Source: DAOTZR01 sp034432595
Lineage (GTDB): Bacteria; Chloroflexota; Anaerolineae; B4-G1; SLSP01
Reading direction: 5' to 3'
DNA length: 59,695 bases
Assembly (NCBI GenBank): GCA_034432595.1
Contig: DAOUBT010000069.1
Location: forward strand, 1 to 59,695
A model generated the notes under the pieces. It was not told the origin of the DNA. It saw nothing but the letters and a program-made list of their open reading frames with translations, and did no database searches. The position numbers were made by a program, and so were the translations under genes. Position 1 is the first letter of the stretch. The number at the start of each line of letters is the position of its first letter. Shown in pieces: positions 8,663 to 16,958 of the stretch.

Positions 8663-9574
8663 ATGAACAGCCAGCACCATGTTCACCCCGAGGAAAAAAT
8701 TTTAGAGCAACTCTACACCAACGCTCTCACCCTGCGCGATCACGGTGACTACGCGAAAGCGCTCACCGTTGTGGAAACCGTCCTGCAAGCTGCGCCCGAA
8801 TGGGAAGGGGCCATGCAATTAAAGGCTGATTTGCTGCTCGATTTGGGATGCACGGAAGAAGCCCTGGCCGTTTACCGCACCTTGCTGCGCGCCCATCCGC
8901 AAGCCCAGCAAGCGCGCGCCCGTTTTATCGAAATGGTGGCCCAGCAACGCGCTGAAACGCTTATCCGCACCCAGGGAAATATCGAGTTCGCCCCGGCCCT
9001 TGCGCGGCGCTTTGCGCCGGAAGCACCCTGGCCCGCCGCAGAAAAAGAGCCACCCCGCAGCGTGGTCCAGGCGCTCGCCGAAAAATTCCTCGATGAAGCT
9101 TTCGCTTTGGATGAGCAAGGCGCCAAAGATGAGGCTATCGCTCTTGCCACCCTCGTTCTGCGCCTGACCCCCGATCATGCCGATGCCTGCAATCTGTTGG
9201 GAACGCTCTATGAGGACATCGGACAACCGGCGCAAGCGTTGAAGTGGTATCAGGAGGCAGTAAAACGCGATCCGGAGTTCCGCGAGGCCCAGGAAAACCT
9301 GGCAGCGTTACGGGAAACCCTGAGCAAAGAACCCTGGGTCACCATCGCCCGTTTCTTCAGCCTGCCCGAAGCCGAAGTCGCGCGCGCCCGCCTGGAGGTT
9401 GAGGGCATCCCCGCCCTGGTGGCTAACCGCGCCCTGGCCAACTACTTTGGCGCTGTTGTCCTGGCCGACCCGTTCCAGCTTAAAGTCCCGGAATCGCAGG
9501 TCGCCATGGCCTGCGATATCCTTGACATCACGCTGGAAGCGGATGACGACGAGGCGGAAACTGCGCCGGCCTAA
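8663..9574 (+). CDS. TPR protein with C-terminal DUF2007 domain
   Basis: A 303-residue cytoplasmic protein. Two blocks of tetratricopeptide-like helices (about 15-85 and 130-205; AKALTVVETVLQAAPEWEGA, ACNLLGTLYEDIGQPAQALK) are followed by a DUF2007-type domain (about 215-290; VTIARFFSLPEAEVARARLEVEGIPA), a ferredoxin-like fold described as a putative signal transducer. No catalytic residues are seen, so a protein-binding adaptor role is likely. GGAGG lies ten bases before the ATG. Its stop codon overlaps the stop codon of the convergent yibE-like gene (CTAA at 9571-9574). Confidence 0.85.
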   Translation: MNSQHHVHPEEKILEQLYTNALTLRDHGDYAKALTVVETVLQAAPEWEGAMQLKADLLLDLGCTEEALAVYRTLLRAHPQAQQARARFIEMVAQQRAETLIRTQGNIEFAPALARRFAPEAPWPAAEKEPPRSVVQALAEKFLDEAFALDEQGAKDEAIALATLVLRLTPDHADACNLLGTLYEDIGQPAQALKWYQEAVKRDPEFREAQENLAALRETLSKEPWVTIARFFSLPEAEVARARLEVEGIPALVANRALANYFGAVVLADPFQLKVPESQVAMACDILDITLEADDDEAETAPA

Positions 9575-10731
9575 TCCGCGGGGCTTTGCGCCAGGGGAAT
9601 GAGCAACGCCGAAATCAACGTGGTGAGCGGCACGGCGAACATCAAGCCCACGCTGCCCACCAGCGTCCGCACGATCTCCTCGGCAATCATCTCGCGGTTG
9701 ATGGTCATGTACCACGGCTCAGGGTAAAGCCAAAACAGGAGCATCAGGGGCAAAGCCGTGCTGGCATAGGCCAATACCAGGGTATTGACCATCGAAGCCA
9801 GGTGCGCAACGCCGATTTTCATCCCGCGCCGGTATAGCTCGCGCCGCGAAAATTCCGGATTCGCAGCGGCCAGTTCGTGAACGGCGGTGGCCTGCGCTAA
9901 CACCACATCATCAAGAACACCCGCCACGCCGATGACCATCCCCGCCAGCAGCAAGCCGCGCATCTGGACATCCAGGCCCATGGATTGCAGATAAAGCGTC
10001 TCCTCCGAACCGAAACCCGTCAGGCCCGTGTACAGCGTCCAGGCCCATGCCAGGAGGCCCGTCAGCGCCAGACTGGCCAACATGCCGAACAGGGCCGTGT
10101 GCGCCACCATATCCCATCCCTGAATGAGATAGAGCGTCACGGCCAGCAAAAACGCCACCCCCAGCAGCGTGGTCAAAACCGGGTCGCGCAAGGCCAGAAT
10201 CTGCGGCAAAATGAAGCCGCCGATGAGTATCCCGCTCAAGACCAATCCCAACAGTGCCCCCAGGCCACGCCAGCGCCCAATGAGCAGGGTGAGCAGCACA
10301 AAAAAGCCGGCGATGATGCCCAGCGGCAGGGTGCGCACTGGCCCGGCCACGCCAAAGCGCACCTCACCATTCGGCAACTGATTGGTCATCAACATCAGGC
10401 GCGCTCCGGGGCGGAATTTCACATCGCGTAACGTTGGCCCCATCCCGTTATACAAAACTTCAACCGTCTTGCCGGCATCCTTACCGGTGAGAAGGCGCAC
10501 CTGCAACAGCTGCGTAATTTGCACCAGACCGGTGCTCTCGGTGGTCACGCGCTCATCGAGCACCGCGAGCACCTCGCCCTGCAGCGTCTCCGCCATCGCC
10601 GCCACCTGTGGATTGTATGCCATCGGTGGACGGGTCACGTGCAAAATAACCACCCCTATCAGCAATCCGAACAGCGTCACCACCACGGCCAACTCGATGC
10701 CGTATACAAACCACTTACTGCTTCGCGTCAT
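9571..10731 (-). CDS. YibE/F family membrane protein
   Basis: A 386-residue protein with an N-terminal membrane anchor, a short soluble region (about 40-125, GEVLAVLDERVTTESTGLVQITQLLQV) and seven or eight further membrane helices. The order matches the YibE/F family (PF07907). Family members are poorly characterised; a transport role has been suggested. The hallmark GVAGVLDDVVLAQATAVHEL near residue 265-285 and the GMKIGVAHLASMVNTLVLAY stretch are present. AAAGGTG precedes the ATG. It converges with the TPR gene and has no visible terminator at the shared stop codons. Confidence 0.85.
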   Translation of the reverse strand: MTRSSKWFVYGIELAVVVTLFGLLIGVVILHVTRPPMAYNPQVAAMAETLQGEVLAVLDERVTTESTGLVQITQLLQVRLLTGKDAGKTVEVLYNGMGPTLRDVKFRPGARLMLMTNQLPNGEVRFGVAGPVRTLPLGIIAGFFVLLTLLIGRWRGLGALLGLVLSGILIGGFILPQILALRDPVLTTLLGVAFLLAVTLYLIQGWDMVAHTALFGMLASLALTGLLAWAWTLYTGLTGFGSEETLYLQSMGLDVQMRGLLLAGMVIGVAGVLDDVVLAQATAVHELAAANPEFSRRELYRRGMKIGVAHLASMVNTLVLAYASTALPLMLLFWLYPEPWYMTINREMIAEEIVRTLVGSVGLMFAVPLTTLISALLIPLAQSPAD

Positions 10732-10797
10732 GTCCGCACCTTTCCCATGCCAGATAATCGGGTGATATTATACCCCAAAGAAGGCGCCGAAAAACGA

Positions 10798-10858
10798 TAA
10801 CAGCTCAGCCTGCCTGGGTTATGGTTGCCAGCCTCGACCTGGGTAAGGTAAGCCGTTA
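10798..10858 (-). repeat. MITE-like element, copy F (short)
   Basis: A 61-bp element bounded by TAACAGCTCAGCCT and AAGGTAAGCCGTTA, which are imperfect inverted repeats of each other. It contains almost only the terminal parts of the longer copies at 19990, 27242, 43860, 50886 and 53377. No clear target duplication is visible. Confidence 0.6.
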
Positions 10859-10917
10859 CCCGTAAAGGGAAAAATAGCCCATACGATTTGCAGGCCACCG
10901 ATACCAGGCCATAGCAC

Positions 10918-10944
10918 TTGACACCCCGCCCATTTGCGTACAAT
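10918..10944 (+). promoter_or_regulatory. Promoter for small helical protein
   Basis: TTGACA (10918-10923) and TACAAT (10939-10944) are good hexamers, but the 15-bp spacer is short. The gene start is 39 bases downstream. Confidence 0.5.
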
Positions 10945-10982
10945 AAAACGTGGATACACCATTCCAACACAGGAGGGCAGAC

Positions 10983-11186
10983 ATGGAAGAGCTGGTCAAA
11001 CTCGTATCCCAGAAGGCAGGGATTCCCGAAGAAACGGCAAAAGTCGCCACGGAGACCGTCCTGGGCTTCATCAAGGAGCGCCTGCCAGGCCCCATCGCGC
11101 AACAAGTCGAAGCCGCCCTGAAAGATCCCGGCACCATCCAACAGGCCGGCACGCTGCTCGGCGGATTACTTGGCGGCAAGAAATAA
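10983..11186 (+). CDS. Small helical protein, function unknown
   Basis: A 67-residue soluble protein starting MEELVKLVSQKAGIPEETAK with predicted amphipathic helices and a Gly-rich tail (LLGGLLGGKK). The pattern, including a central LGFIKERLPGPIAQQV, is common in small DUF2267/DUF937-like proteins of cyanobacteria and Chloroflexota, but I cannot name a family with certainty. AGGAGGG lies six bases before the ATG, its own promoter lies upstream and a strong hairpin lies downstream, so it appears to be a monocistronic, expressed gene. Confidence 0.75.
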   Translation: MEELVKLVSQKAGIPEETAKVATETVLGFIKERLPGPIAQQVEAALKDPGTIQQAGTLLGGLLGGKK

Positions 11187-11202
11187 ACTTTCGCTCAGCG
11201 AA

Positions 11203-11232
11203 AACGCGCCTTCCCGAACGGGAAGGCGCGTT
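11203..11232. terminator. Bidirectional terminator hairpin
   Basis: A near-perfect 14-bp inverted repeat (AACGCGCCTTCCCG / CGGGAAGGCGCGTT) lies between convergent genes. The minus-strand exit carries TTTTCG, so it mainly terminates the DUF456 gene. The plus-strand exit (TTACC) is weaker. Confidence 0.75.
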
Positions 11233-11250
11233 ACCTGCACCGCCTACAGC

Positions 11251-11745
11251 TTAGAACGCCAGCCACAACACCCAAAGCAGAATCATCACGATACCGATGA
11301 TGAAGCGCACGACAAAGGCCCATCCCCACCCTGCCAACAAGGCGCGCGCGCTCTGCCAGGCCAGGGTCGCTTCGCGCAGACGCACATACTCCGCCAGATA
11401 GAGTGCGCCTAACGCGGCCAACAATCCGCCCACAATGGGGATGGGAATGGCGAAAGTGCCGATGAAAGCCGCCACGCCGGCGATGGCCAGCGAGGACCAG
11501 GCCGCGCCATTCGTTTTGGCCTTCGCGCCCATGATGACGTTATCAATAAACACGCCGATAAGCATGAGCACGGTTTGCACGCCAAAAATCCAGGCCCCAC
11601 CGCCCTGGAAACCCAGCGCCAACCCATACACGCCCAGGGCTATCCACATGATAACCAGCCCCGGCAGGATGGGCAAAGTGACCAGGCCAAACAACAAGAC
11701 CAGACCGGTAGCGACCGTCGTCAACGTTTCAGCTAAAGGAGACAT
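11251..11745 (-). CDS. DUF456 family membrane protein
   Basis: A 164-residue integral membrane protein with about five helices. The repeated Gly-rich helical hairpins (LVTLPILPGLVIMWIALGVYGL; FIGTFAIPIPIVGGLLAALGALYLAEY) match DUF456 (PF04306), a small membrane family of unknown function with GxxxG glycine-zipper helices. GAGGTTGGG precedes the ATG. It is divergent from the GT39 gene 80 bp away and convergent with the small helical gene, so it is probably transcribed alone. Confidence 0.8.
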   Translation of the reverse strand: MSPLAETLTTVATGLVLLFGLVTLPILPGLVIMWIALGVYGLALGFQGGGAWIFGVQTVLMLIGVFIDNVIMGAKAKTNGAAWSSLAIAGVAAFIGTFAIPIPIVGGLLAALGALYLAEYVRLREATLAWQSARALLAGWGWAFVVRFIIGIVMILLWVLWLAF

Positions 11746-11825
11746 CCCAACCTCGGCTCAACCCGGTATGAGTTTTCTCAACCCTGACGTCGTCAAAACG
11801 CCCAGCAGGCATCCCTAATCATACC

Positions 11826-13283
11826 ATGAAACCCGTCATTCACCCACGCCGTTCCTGGATCATGCCCGCCCTGATTGGGGTGAGCTTTGCCGTGCGCGTC
11901 CTCACCCTGGACGCACAGGATCTGTGGCGCGACGAGGTGGATTCGCTGCGCTTTGCCATTCAACCGCTGCGTGACTACCTTACCCAATTCTCCCTGCACG
12001 GACAAAACGGCCCGCTCTACTTTCTTCTCTTGCGCGGATGGGTTACCCTGACGGGAAGCAGCGCCTTTGCCCTGCGCTTCAGTTCGGTCCTATGGGGAGT
12101 CGCAAGCGTGGCGCTCATCTACGCCCTGACACGCCGTTTACGCGACGCGGCCACAGCGCGCCGCGCTGCCCTGCTGCTGACCTTATCCCCTTATGCCGTT
12201 TGGTACGCGCAAGAAGTGCGCATGTACACCTGGGTACCTTTCCTGACGCTGCTCGCCCTTTACGCCCTGGAGCGCGCCTGCGCCCAACCGCGCGCGGGAT
12301 GGTGGGCGCTGGTCCTCATCGCCACAAGCCTGGCCTTCTACAGCCACATCCTGGCCGCGTTGCTCCTGCCGGTCGAAGTGCTCTGGTTCGCGCTGCGCGG
12401 CTGGTCAAACCGTCGCGCGCGCCGGGGCGCGCTCCTCGTCCTGGCCGGCCTGACGCTGCCCTATCTTCCCCTGGCGCGCTGGCAAATCGCCTACGCCCTC
12501 ACGCCGCGCGTCACCGGCTACCCGCCCCTTTCCGCCTGGGAGATGGCCGGCATCCTCCTCACCGCGTGGAGCAGCGGCATCACCGGCTGGGCCGCGCTGC
12601 CCGCTTTTTTCTTATGGGGTGGATCAGGGCTGCTGGGCCTTGGCGCGCTCTTGCATCAACAAGAAGGGCGTCTGGCTGCGGCCTTAGGGGGATGGGTGGC
12701 GGCGCCGTGGCTGAGCCTTGCCCTCATCTCGCTAAGCGGGCCGATTTTTACCGACCGGTATCTGATTTGGGCGATGCCGGGCTTCTACGTGCTGGTAGCC
12801 ATCGGATTGGACGCGCTGCGCCGCAACTATCCCCGCGTGGAACGGGGCGCGCTGCTGCTGCTGACGCTGCTGAGCCTGGGCAACCTCTATGCACAGGCCC
12901 ACACACCGCTCAAACCGCGTTTCCGCGAGGCCACGGCCTATGTGCGCAGCCACTATGCGCCGGGGGATGTGTTGCTCTTTCAAATCCCCTACAATCAACA
13001 CGTGATGCGTTACTACTGGGGGGACGACTTCCCCACCCCCGTGGATGCGCCTTACACCAATTACCGCAATGCGGACGGGACCTACGTTTATGACATGACC
13101 TACGTGGACCTGGAACTCCAGCGCGCAGCGCTACGCGGACGGCGCGTCTGGTTCATTGAAAGCGAAGTGCCGCTATGGGACGAGCGCGGCCTGGTGCGCG
13201 CGTGGCTGCTGCAACAGGGCACCGTGCTCGATGAGCAAGCCTATTACGGCGTGCGCGTCACCCTGTTCCGCGTTAACCCGTAG
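11826..13283 (+). CDS. GT39-family (PMT/ArnT-like) membrane glycosyltransferase
   Basis: A 485-residue GT-C fold protein with about ten membrane helices. It would transfer a sugar from a polyprenyl-phosphate donor to an acceptor outside the membrane. The first external loop carries the catalytic acidic pair (LWRDEVDSLRF, D36/E37), followed by HGQNGPLYFLLLRGW, the arrangement seen in PMT_2 domain proteins. A soluble C-terminal part (about 370-485) contains NQHVMRYYWGDDFP. The acceptor cannot be deduced, but two LCP proteins and galE in the window fit surface-polysaccharide metabolism. It ends eight bases before the stop codon of the convergent MBL gene. Confidence 0.85.
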   Translation: MKPVIHPRRSWIMPALIGVSFAVRVLTLDAQDLWRDEVDSLRFAIQPLRDYLTQFSLHGQNGPLYFLLLRGWVTLTGSSAFALRFSSVLWGVASVALIYALTRRLRDAATARRAALLLTLSPYAVWYAQEVRMYTWVPFLTLLALYALERACAQPRAGWWALVLIATSLAFYSHILAALLLPVEVLWFALRGWSNRRARRGALLVLAGLTLPYLPLARWQIAYALTPRVTGYPPLSAWEMAGILLTAWSSGITGWAALPAFFLWGGSGLLGLGALLHQQEGRLAAALGGWVAAPWLSLALISLSGPIFTDRYLIWAMPGFYVLVAIGLDALRRNYPRVERGALLLLTLLSLGNLYAQAHTPLKPRFREATAYVRSHYAPGDVLLFQIPYNQHVMRYYWGDDFPTPVDAPYTNYRNADGTYVYDMTYVDLELQRAALRGRRVWFIESEVPLWDERGLVRAWLLQQGTVLDEQAYYGVRVTLFRVNP

Positions 13284-13290
13284 CCTCGCG

Positions 13291-14628
13291 TTAGCCCTCC
13301 AGCGCATGCCAGGCGGCAAAACCGCCCTGCAGAATGCGCACCTCCGACCAGCCTGCGCGTTGCAACAGGCTCGCCGCCAGCAGGGAACGCGGCCCCCCGC
13401 CGCAATAGAGCGTGAGCGGGACGCGCGGCAGCTCTTCCATCCGCTGCGGAAGACGGATAAGCGGCACCGTCAGCGCGCCGGGAAGGGTGCCCACCGCAAC
13501 CTCGTCCGGCGTGCGCACATCCACCACCACCGGCGGGGCGGAGGAAACCAGCTCGCGTTGTAAATCTGCCGCGCTCACCAATCCCACCCGCTGTGTGGGC
13601 AGGCCAGCCCACACCCATTCATCCATGCCCTCCATGTACCCTATCACCTGATCAAACCCCAGACGCCGCAGAGCTGTAATAGATGGCGTGGGATCGCCAT
13701 CGCAGATGAGCAAAATCGGGCGCTCTCCATCGAGGAACCAACCCGCCATCATAGGGAGACGGCTCGTTTCCATAGCGAGGGCGCCGGGGACGTGTGCCGC
13801 CGCGAAAGGCAGCAGGGCGCGCGTATCAACAAGCTGCGCCTCCTCCATGCGCGCGGCGAATTCGGCAGGCGTCAATAACCTGGGCGTGGGTCCATCCGCC
13901 CAATCGGGCGCCTCACCCAGATTCCACGCCTCAACGCGCTGAATGTAGGGGGGATGCGGCATCGGCTGTGCCACCGCCTCCACAAAGGCCGCGCGAGAGG
14001 GCAGGCGCAGGCGCGGATTGAGCGCGCGCTCAAGGCCGAGCGTCGTCCAGGGGCGATCCGCAATTGCGCCGCCGCACATCGAACCGGCGCCGTGCGCGGG
14101 CCATACGATGACCCCATCGCCCAACGGCAACAGGCGCTCCGTCAAACTGGTGTAGAGCTGCCCGGCCAGGATGGGGGCTTGCTCCGCTCCGAGGAAATCC
14201 ACACGACCTACCTCATCCGCAAAAAGCGTATCACCGGTAAACACCATCCACGGCTGACCACCAGGGAGTTCCAGAACATAGCTCATCCCGCCGGGCGTGT
14301 GACCGGGTGTGCTCAGCGCGCGCAAAGTCAGCCCGCCCAAAGGCCAGGTCTGTCCATCCTGAACGGGTTCGCCGTAACGGTAGGGGAGCTGCGCATCCGC
14401 ATGCCAGAGTTCCGCCCCGCTGCGGCGCGCCAGCTCGCGCGAGCCGAGGATGAAATCTTCGTGGCGATGCGTCTCCAAAACGGCACGGATGCGCACCCCC
14501 ATGCGTCGCGCCAGATCGAGATAAACCTCCACATCGCGGCGCGGGTCTATCACCACCGCATCCCAGCCCTCGGAGATAAAGTAAGCATAATGCGCCAGTC
14601 CTTCCGAAACGACCTTTTCCAGAAACAT
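13291..14628 (-). CDS. MBL-fold hydrolase with two rhodanese domains (persulfide dioxygenase-like)
   Basis: A 445-residue cytoplasmic protein. The metallo-beta-lactamase domain (1-240) carries THRHEDF (H54, H56, D58), H110 and D133, but the usual last His of HxHxDH is Phe59. Loss of the second-metal ligand with retention of H54/H110/D133 is what mono-iron ETHE1-type persulfide dioxygenases show. Two rhodanese domains follow. The first (about 275-350) has CDGDPT as a poor active loop, and the second (about 365-445) has CGGGPRS with the catalytic Cys. This is the layout of CstB-like or PDO-rhodanese proteins, so a role in sulfide/persulfide handling is likely. GGGGAGG precedes the ATG at 14628; the longer upstream frame overlaps the divergent promoter. 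Confidence 0.85.
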   Translation of the reverse strand: MFLEKVVSEGLAHYAYFISEGWDAVVIDPRRDVEVYLDLARRMGVRIRAVLETHRHEDFILGSRELARRSGAELWHADAQLPYRYGEPVQDGQTWPLGGLTLRALSTPGHTPGGMSYVLELPGGQPWMVFTGDTLFADEVGRVDFLGAEQAPILAGQLYTSLTERLLPLGDGVIVWPAHGAGSMCGGAIADRPWTTLGLERALNPRLRLPSRAAFVEAVAQPMPHPPYIQRVEAWNLGEAPDWADGPTPRLLTPAEFAARMEEAQLVDTRALLPFAAAHVPGALAMETSRLPMMAGWFLDGERPILLICDGDPTPSITALRRLGFDQVIGYMEGMDEWVWAGLPTQRVGLVSAADLQRELVSSAPPVVVDVRTPDEVAVGTLPGALTVPLIRLPQRMEELPRVPLTLYCGGGPRSLLAASLLQRAGWSEVRILQGGFAAWHALEG

Positions 14629-14683
14629 GGTATCCTCCCCGTTGATGATGCATTCAGGACAAAGTATGGCATCCCACGTGCAT

Positions 14684-14712
14684 TTGTCAAACCCTTTCAA
14701 AACTGGTATAAT
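14684..14712 (+). promoter_or_regulatory. Promoter for the 14775-16771 gene pair
   Basis: TTGTCA (14684-14689), 17-bp spacer, TATAAT (14707-14712). Transcription would begin about 55 bases before the GTG start at 14775. Confidence 0.75.
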
Positions 14713-14774
14713 TTTAACCGTTAACATTCAAGTCCTGTTCCAGAGTGGAACTCAAATCAAGGTGGAGCGCAGCG

Positions 14775-16319
14775 GTGACAGAGTTAAATGTTTGGCAACA
14801 TTTTCAGATCACGCCGGGAGATTTGGAATACCTGGCCAATCTCATGATGGAAGAGGAAGTGCCGCGCACGTTGGACGACCTGGCGCGGGCGCTGATTGAG
14901 CAACGTCACGCACAGCTCAGTGAGCTGGCGCGCGCGGCGCAGGCGGAACGGCGCATCTACCGTCCCGCGGAGGCCTATCAGGTGGGCGAAAAGGTCCTCT
15001 TCCCACACCTGGGCCAACAAGTCGGTGTCGTAGTCGCGGTAAGGCCCGGCAACAATCCTGAATACCCGCCTTTTGAAGTCATTCAGGTGCGCTTTGATGC
15101 GGGCGAACTACGTGAATTCGCTGCCAAGCTCCCCCTGGAACACCCTTTAAATCAGGTGACCCACGACGAAAATCTCAACACTTCGCCGGAGGAGGTGTAC
15201 GCCACCTACGGCGAACTGATCAAAGCGCAACTCCAGCAAACGCTGAGCGCGAACCGCCAATTCGTGGCAGTGGCCGATCAGTGGTTCCTGCGCGAACTGT
15301 TGCTGGAAATTGAACCCGCGCAGCTTAACATCGTGGAAGCCATCCTGGATATGGCCGGCGGTGAAGCGCTCCCAACCGAGGCCTTCCTGGAGGAGCTGGA
15401 ATTGCCGCGCGAAGTGACCCGCGCCCTGCAAATCTTCTCGCTGGAATACGCCTTAGAGCGGGATGAGCGATTCGACGAAGTCGGACCGACGGGCAAAGCC
15501 CTGTGGGTGCTGCGGCGCATGGAGCCGGCCTCCGTGCAAGAGGTACCGCCCGCGCTGCGTTATATCCCTATCCCTTACAACCGTGCGCTCCTGCCCCCCG
15601 ATGCCGCCGCGCTGGAAAAGCAACTGGATGACGAATGGTCCGATGTACCTTTTGACGGTGAGCCGGAACAACCGGTGCAACTGGTCCTCACCGCGCCACA
15701 CTGGCTGAGCGGCACGTTGCCGCTCACACCACGCCTGGCGCGCCTCTTCCCCACCGCACGCCTGACGGATCACATTCTCTTCACCTTCCGCGACGAACAT
15801 TCGGGCGAGACTTTCAAAGGCTGGGTCGTGCGCAGTGGACGCTACGTCTCCGGCCTGAAGGATTTCTACGCGCGCTACCAATTTGGCATCGGCGCTTATC
15901 TCGAAGTGGCACGCGGTCCGGAAGAAGGCGTGATTACCATCAAGGGGCATCCCATCCGCGGGCGCCGGGGAGACTGGCTGCGCGTGGCGCACATTGAAAA
16001 CGGACGTATCCTCTTCCGCGAGACCCGCGCGCCCGTCACCTGCGAAACCGACCCGCTGATGAACATTTACGTCAGCGATGCGGAAGCCCTGCGGCAGGCC
16101 ATGGAAACCTACCGCCGAATCAGCCTGGATGCACTGGTGGATGACTTCTTCACCCAACTGGCTGCACTCAGTCCGCAGCGCATGACTCACGCTGCCACGC
16201 TCTACAGCGCCGTGAACCTGGTGTACCGCATCACCCCTGGCCCGCTGCTGGCCCTGTTGGCCGCGAAGCCGCAGCGGTACGCGATGCTGGGCGATCACTA
16301 CTGGGCATTGAAGGAGTAG
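14775..16319 (+). CDS. Unrecognised 514-residue cytoplasmic protein
   Basis: I do not recognise this family. The protein is acidic, lacks membrane segments and a signal peptide, and has no Cys cluster or P-loop. Visible parts are a helical N-terminus (ITPGDLEYLANLMMEEEVPRT), a small beta domain around 60-115 (YQVGEKVLFPHLGQQVGVVVAV...FEVIQVRFDAG, SH3/KOW-like in pattern), a helical middle and a second beta-rich half (about 285-430, HILFTFRDEHSGETFKGWVV). The GTG at 14775 is preferred to the GTG ten codons upstream because GGTGGAG lies seven bases before it. It is co-transcribed with the next gene (2-bp gap) from a consensus promoter. The KOW-like part may bind nucleic acid; this is inference. 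Confidence 0.75.
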   Translation: MTELNVWQHFQITPGDLEYLANLMMEEEVPRTLDDLARALIEQRHAQLSELARAAQAERRIYRPAEAYQVGEKVLFPHLGQQVGVVVAVRPGNNPEYPPFEVIQVRFDAGELREFAAKLPLEHPLNQVTHDENLNTSPEEVYATYGELIKAQLQQTLSANRQFVAVADQWFLRELLLEIEPAQLNIVEAILDMAGGEALPTEAFLEELELPREVTRALQIFSLEYALERDERFDEVGPTGKALWVLRRMEPASVQEVPPALRYIPIPYNRALLPPDAAALEKQLDDEWSDVPFDGEPEQPVQLVLTAPHWLSGTLPLTPRLARLFPTARLTDHILFTFRDEHSGETFKGWVVRSGRYVSGLKDFYARYQFGIGAYLEVARGPEEGVITIKGHPIRGRRGDWLRVAHIENGRILFRETRAPVTCETDPLMNIYVSDAEALRQAMETYRRISLDALVDDFFTQLAALSPQRMTHAATLYSAVNLVYRITPGPLLALLAAKPQRYAMLGDHYWALKE

Positions 16320-16321
16320 CT

Positions 16322-16771
16322 ATGGCAACCCTACCTCCAGTTTCGGCAATCTCAGGCTTCGTCAAACCCACTCTGGACACGCCTTACCATATTGACTATG
16401 ACTGGTGGGCCAAGAGCGGTTACGACCTGCGCGTCGAGCTGCTCAAGCACATGTGTCCCGAACATCACGCCCTGTATCAACAACAAGGCGGGGAAATGGT
16501 GGATGGGATTGACTGGGAAACGGGAGAAGTGCGACGGGTAGACGGCGCGAGCTACGTCATCGCCAAACATTGCAGTCAGCAGCCGGGCTACATCACGCAG
16601 GCAGGGACGCTTTTGGAAATGATCTTCCGCGTCTTTCTGAGCAACGGGAACCAACCCCTTTCGGCGCGGGAAATCTCGGCGCTGGTCGGTCAACCCCCGG
16701 AGCAAGTGCTGAGCGTCATCAGCCAACAGGGCACCAAGCGCAAGGGCCTGAGTCCCGCAACCAACCATTAA
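16322..16771 (+). CDS. Unrecognised 149-residue protein, winged-helix-like C-terminus
   Basis: A soluble protein that follows the previous gene by two bases, so the two are very likely translated from one mRNA. The N-terminal half is aromatic and charged (YHIDYDWWAKSGYDLRVELL). The last ~60 residues (AGTLLEMIFRVFLSNGNQPLSAREISALVGQPPEQVLSVI) look like a winged helix in which a recognition helix follows LSAREISALVG. No family could be named. The end runs directly into the leader of tRNA-Arg, with no terminator between them, so the tRNA may be part of the same transcript. Confidence 0.7.
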   Translation: MATLPPVSAISGFVKPTLDTPYHIDYDWWAKSGYDLRVELLKHMCPEHHALYQQQGGEMVDGIDWETGEVRRVDGASYVIAKHCSQQPGYITQAGTLLEMIFRVFLSNGNQPLSAREISALVGQPPEQVLSVISQQGTKRKGLSPATNH

Positions 16772-16783
16772 AACCATAGATTT

Positions 16784-16857
16784 GCCCCCGTGGCGCAACA
16801 GGACAGCGCAAGTGCCTTCTAAGCACAAGGTTGTGGGTTCGAGTCCCACCGGGGGTG
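16784..16857 (+). tRNA. tRNA-Arg (TCT)
   Basis: Cloverleaf: acceptor GCCCCCG/CGGGGGT, D-arm GCGC/GCGC, anticodon loop CTTCTAA (anticodon TCT), T-arm GTGGG-TTCGAGT-CCCAC, discriminator G. CCA is not encoded. The first anticodon-stem pair is mismatched (A-A). No separate promoter was found, so it may be co-transcribed with the two preceding genes. Confidence 0.93.
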
Positions 16858-16873
16858 CAGCCCTCTCACGCAA

Positions 16874-16909
16874 CAGCCCCGTGGCCTTCCGGTCACGGGG
16901 CTGCTTTTT
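16874..16909 (+). terminator. Rho-independent terminator after tRNA-Arg
   Basis: A 10-bp perfect stem (CAGCCCCGTG/CACGGGGCTG) with a 10-nt loop followed by CTTTTTG. Confidence 0.9.
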
Positions 16910-16958
16910 GGGCTGATGAGGGTGCACGGTCACGACGCGCTGCGGCGCCTCCCTTCCG

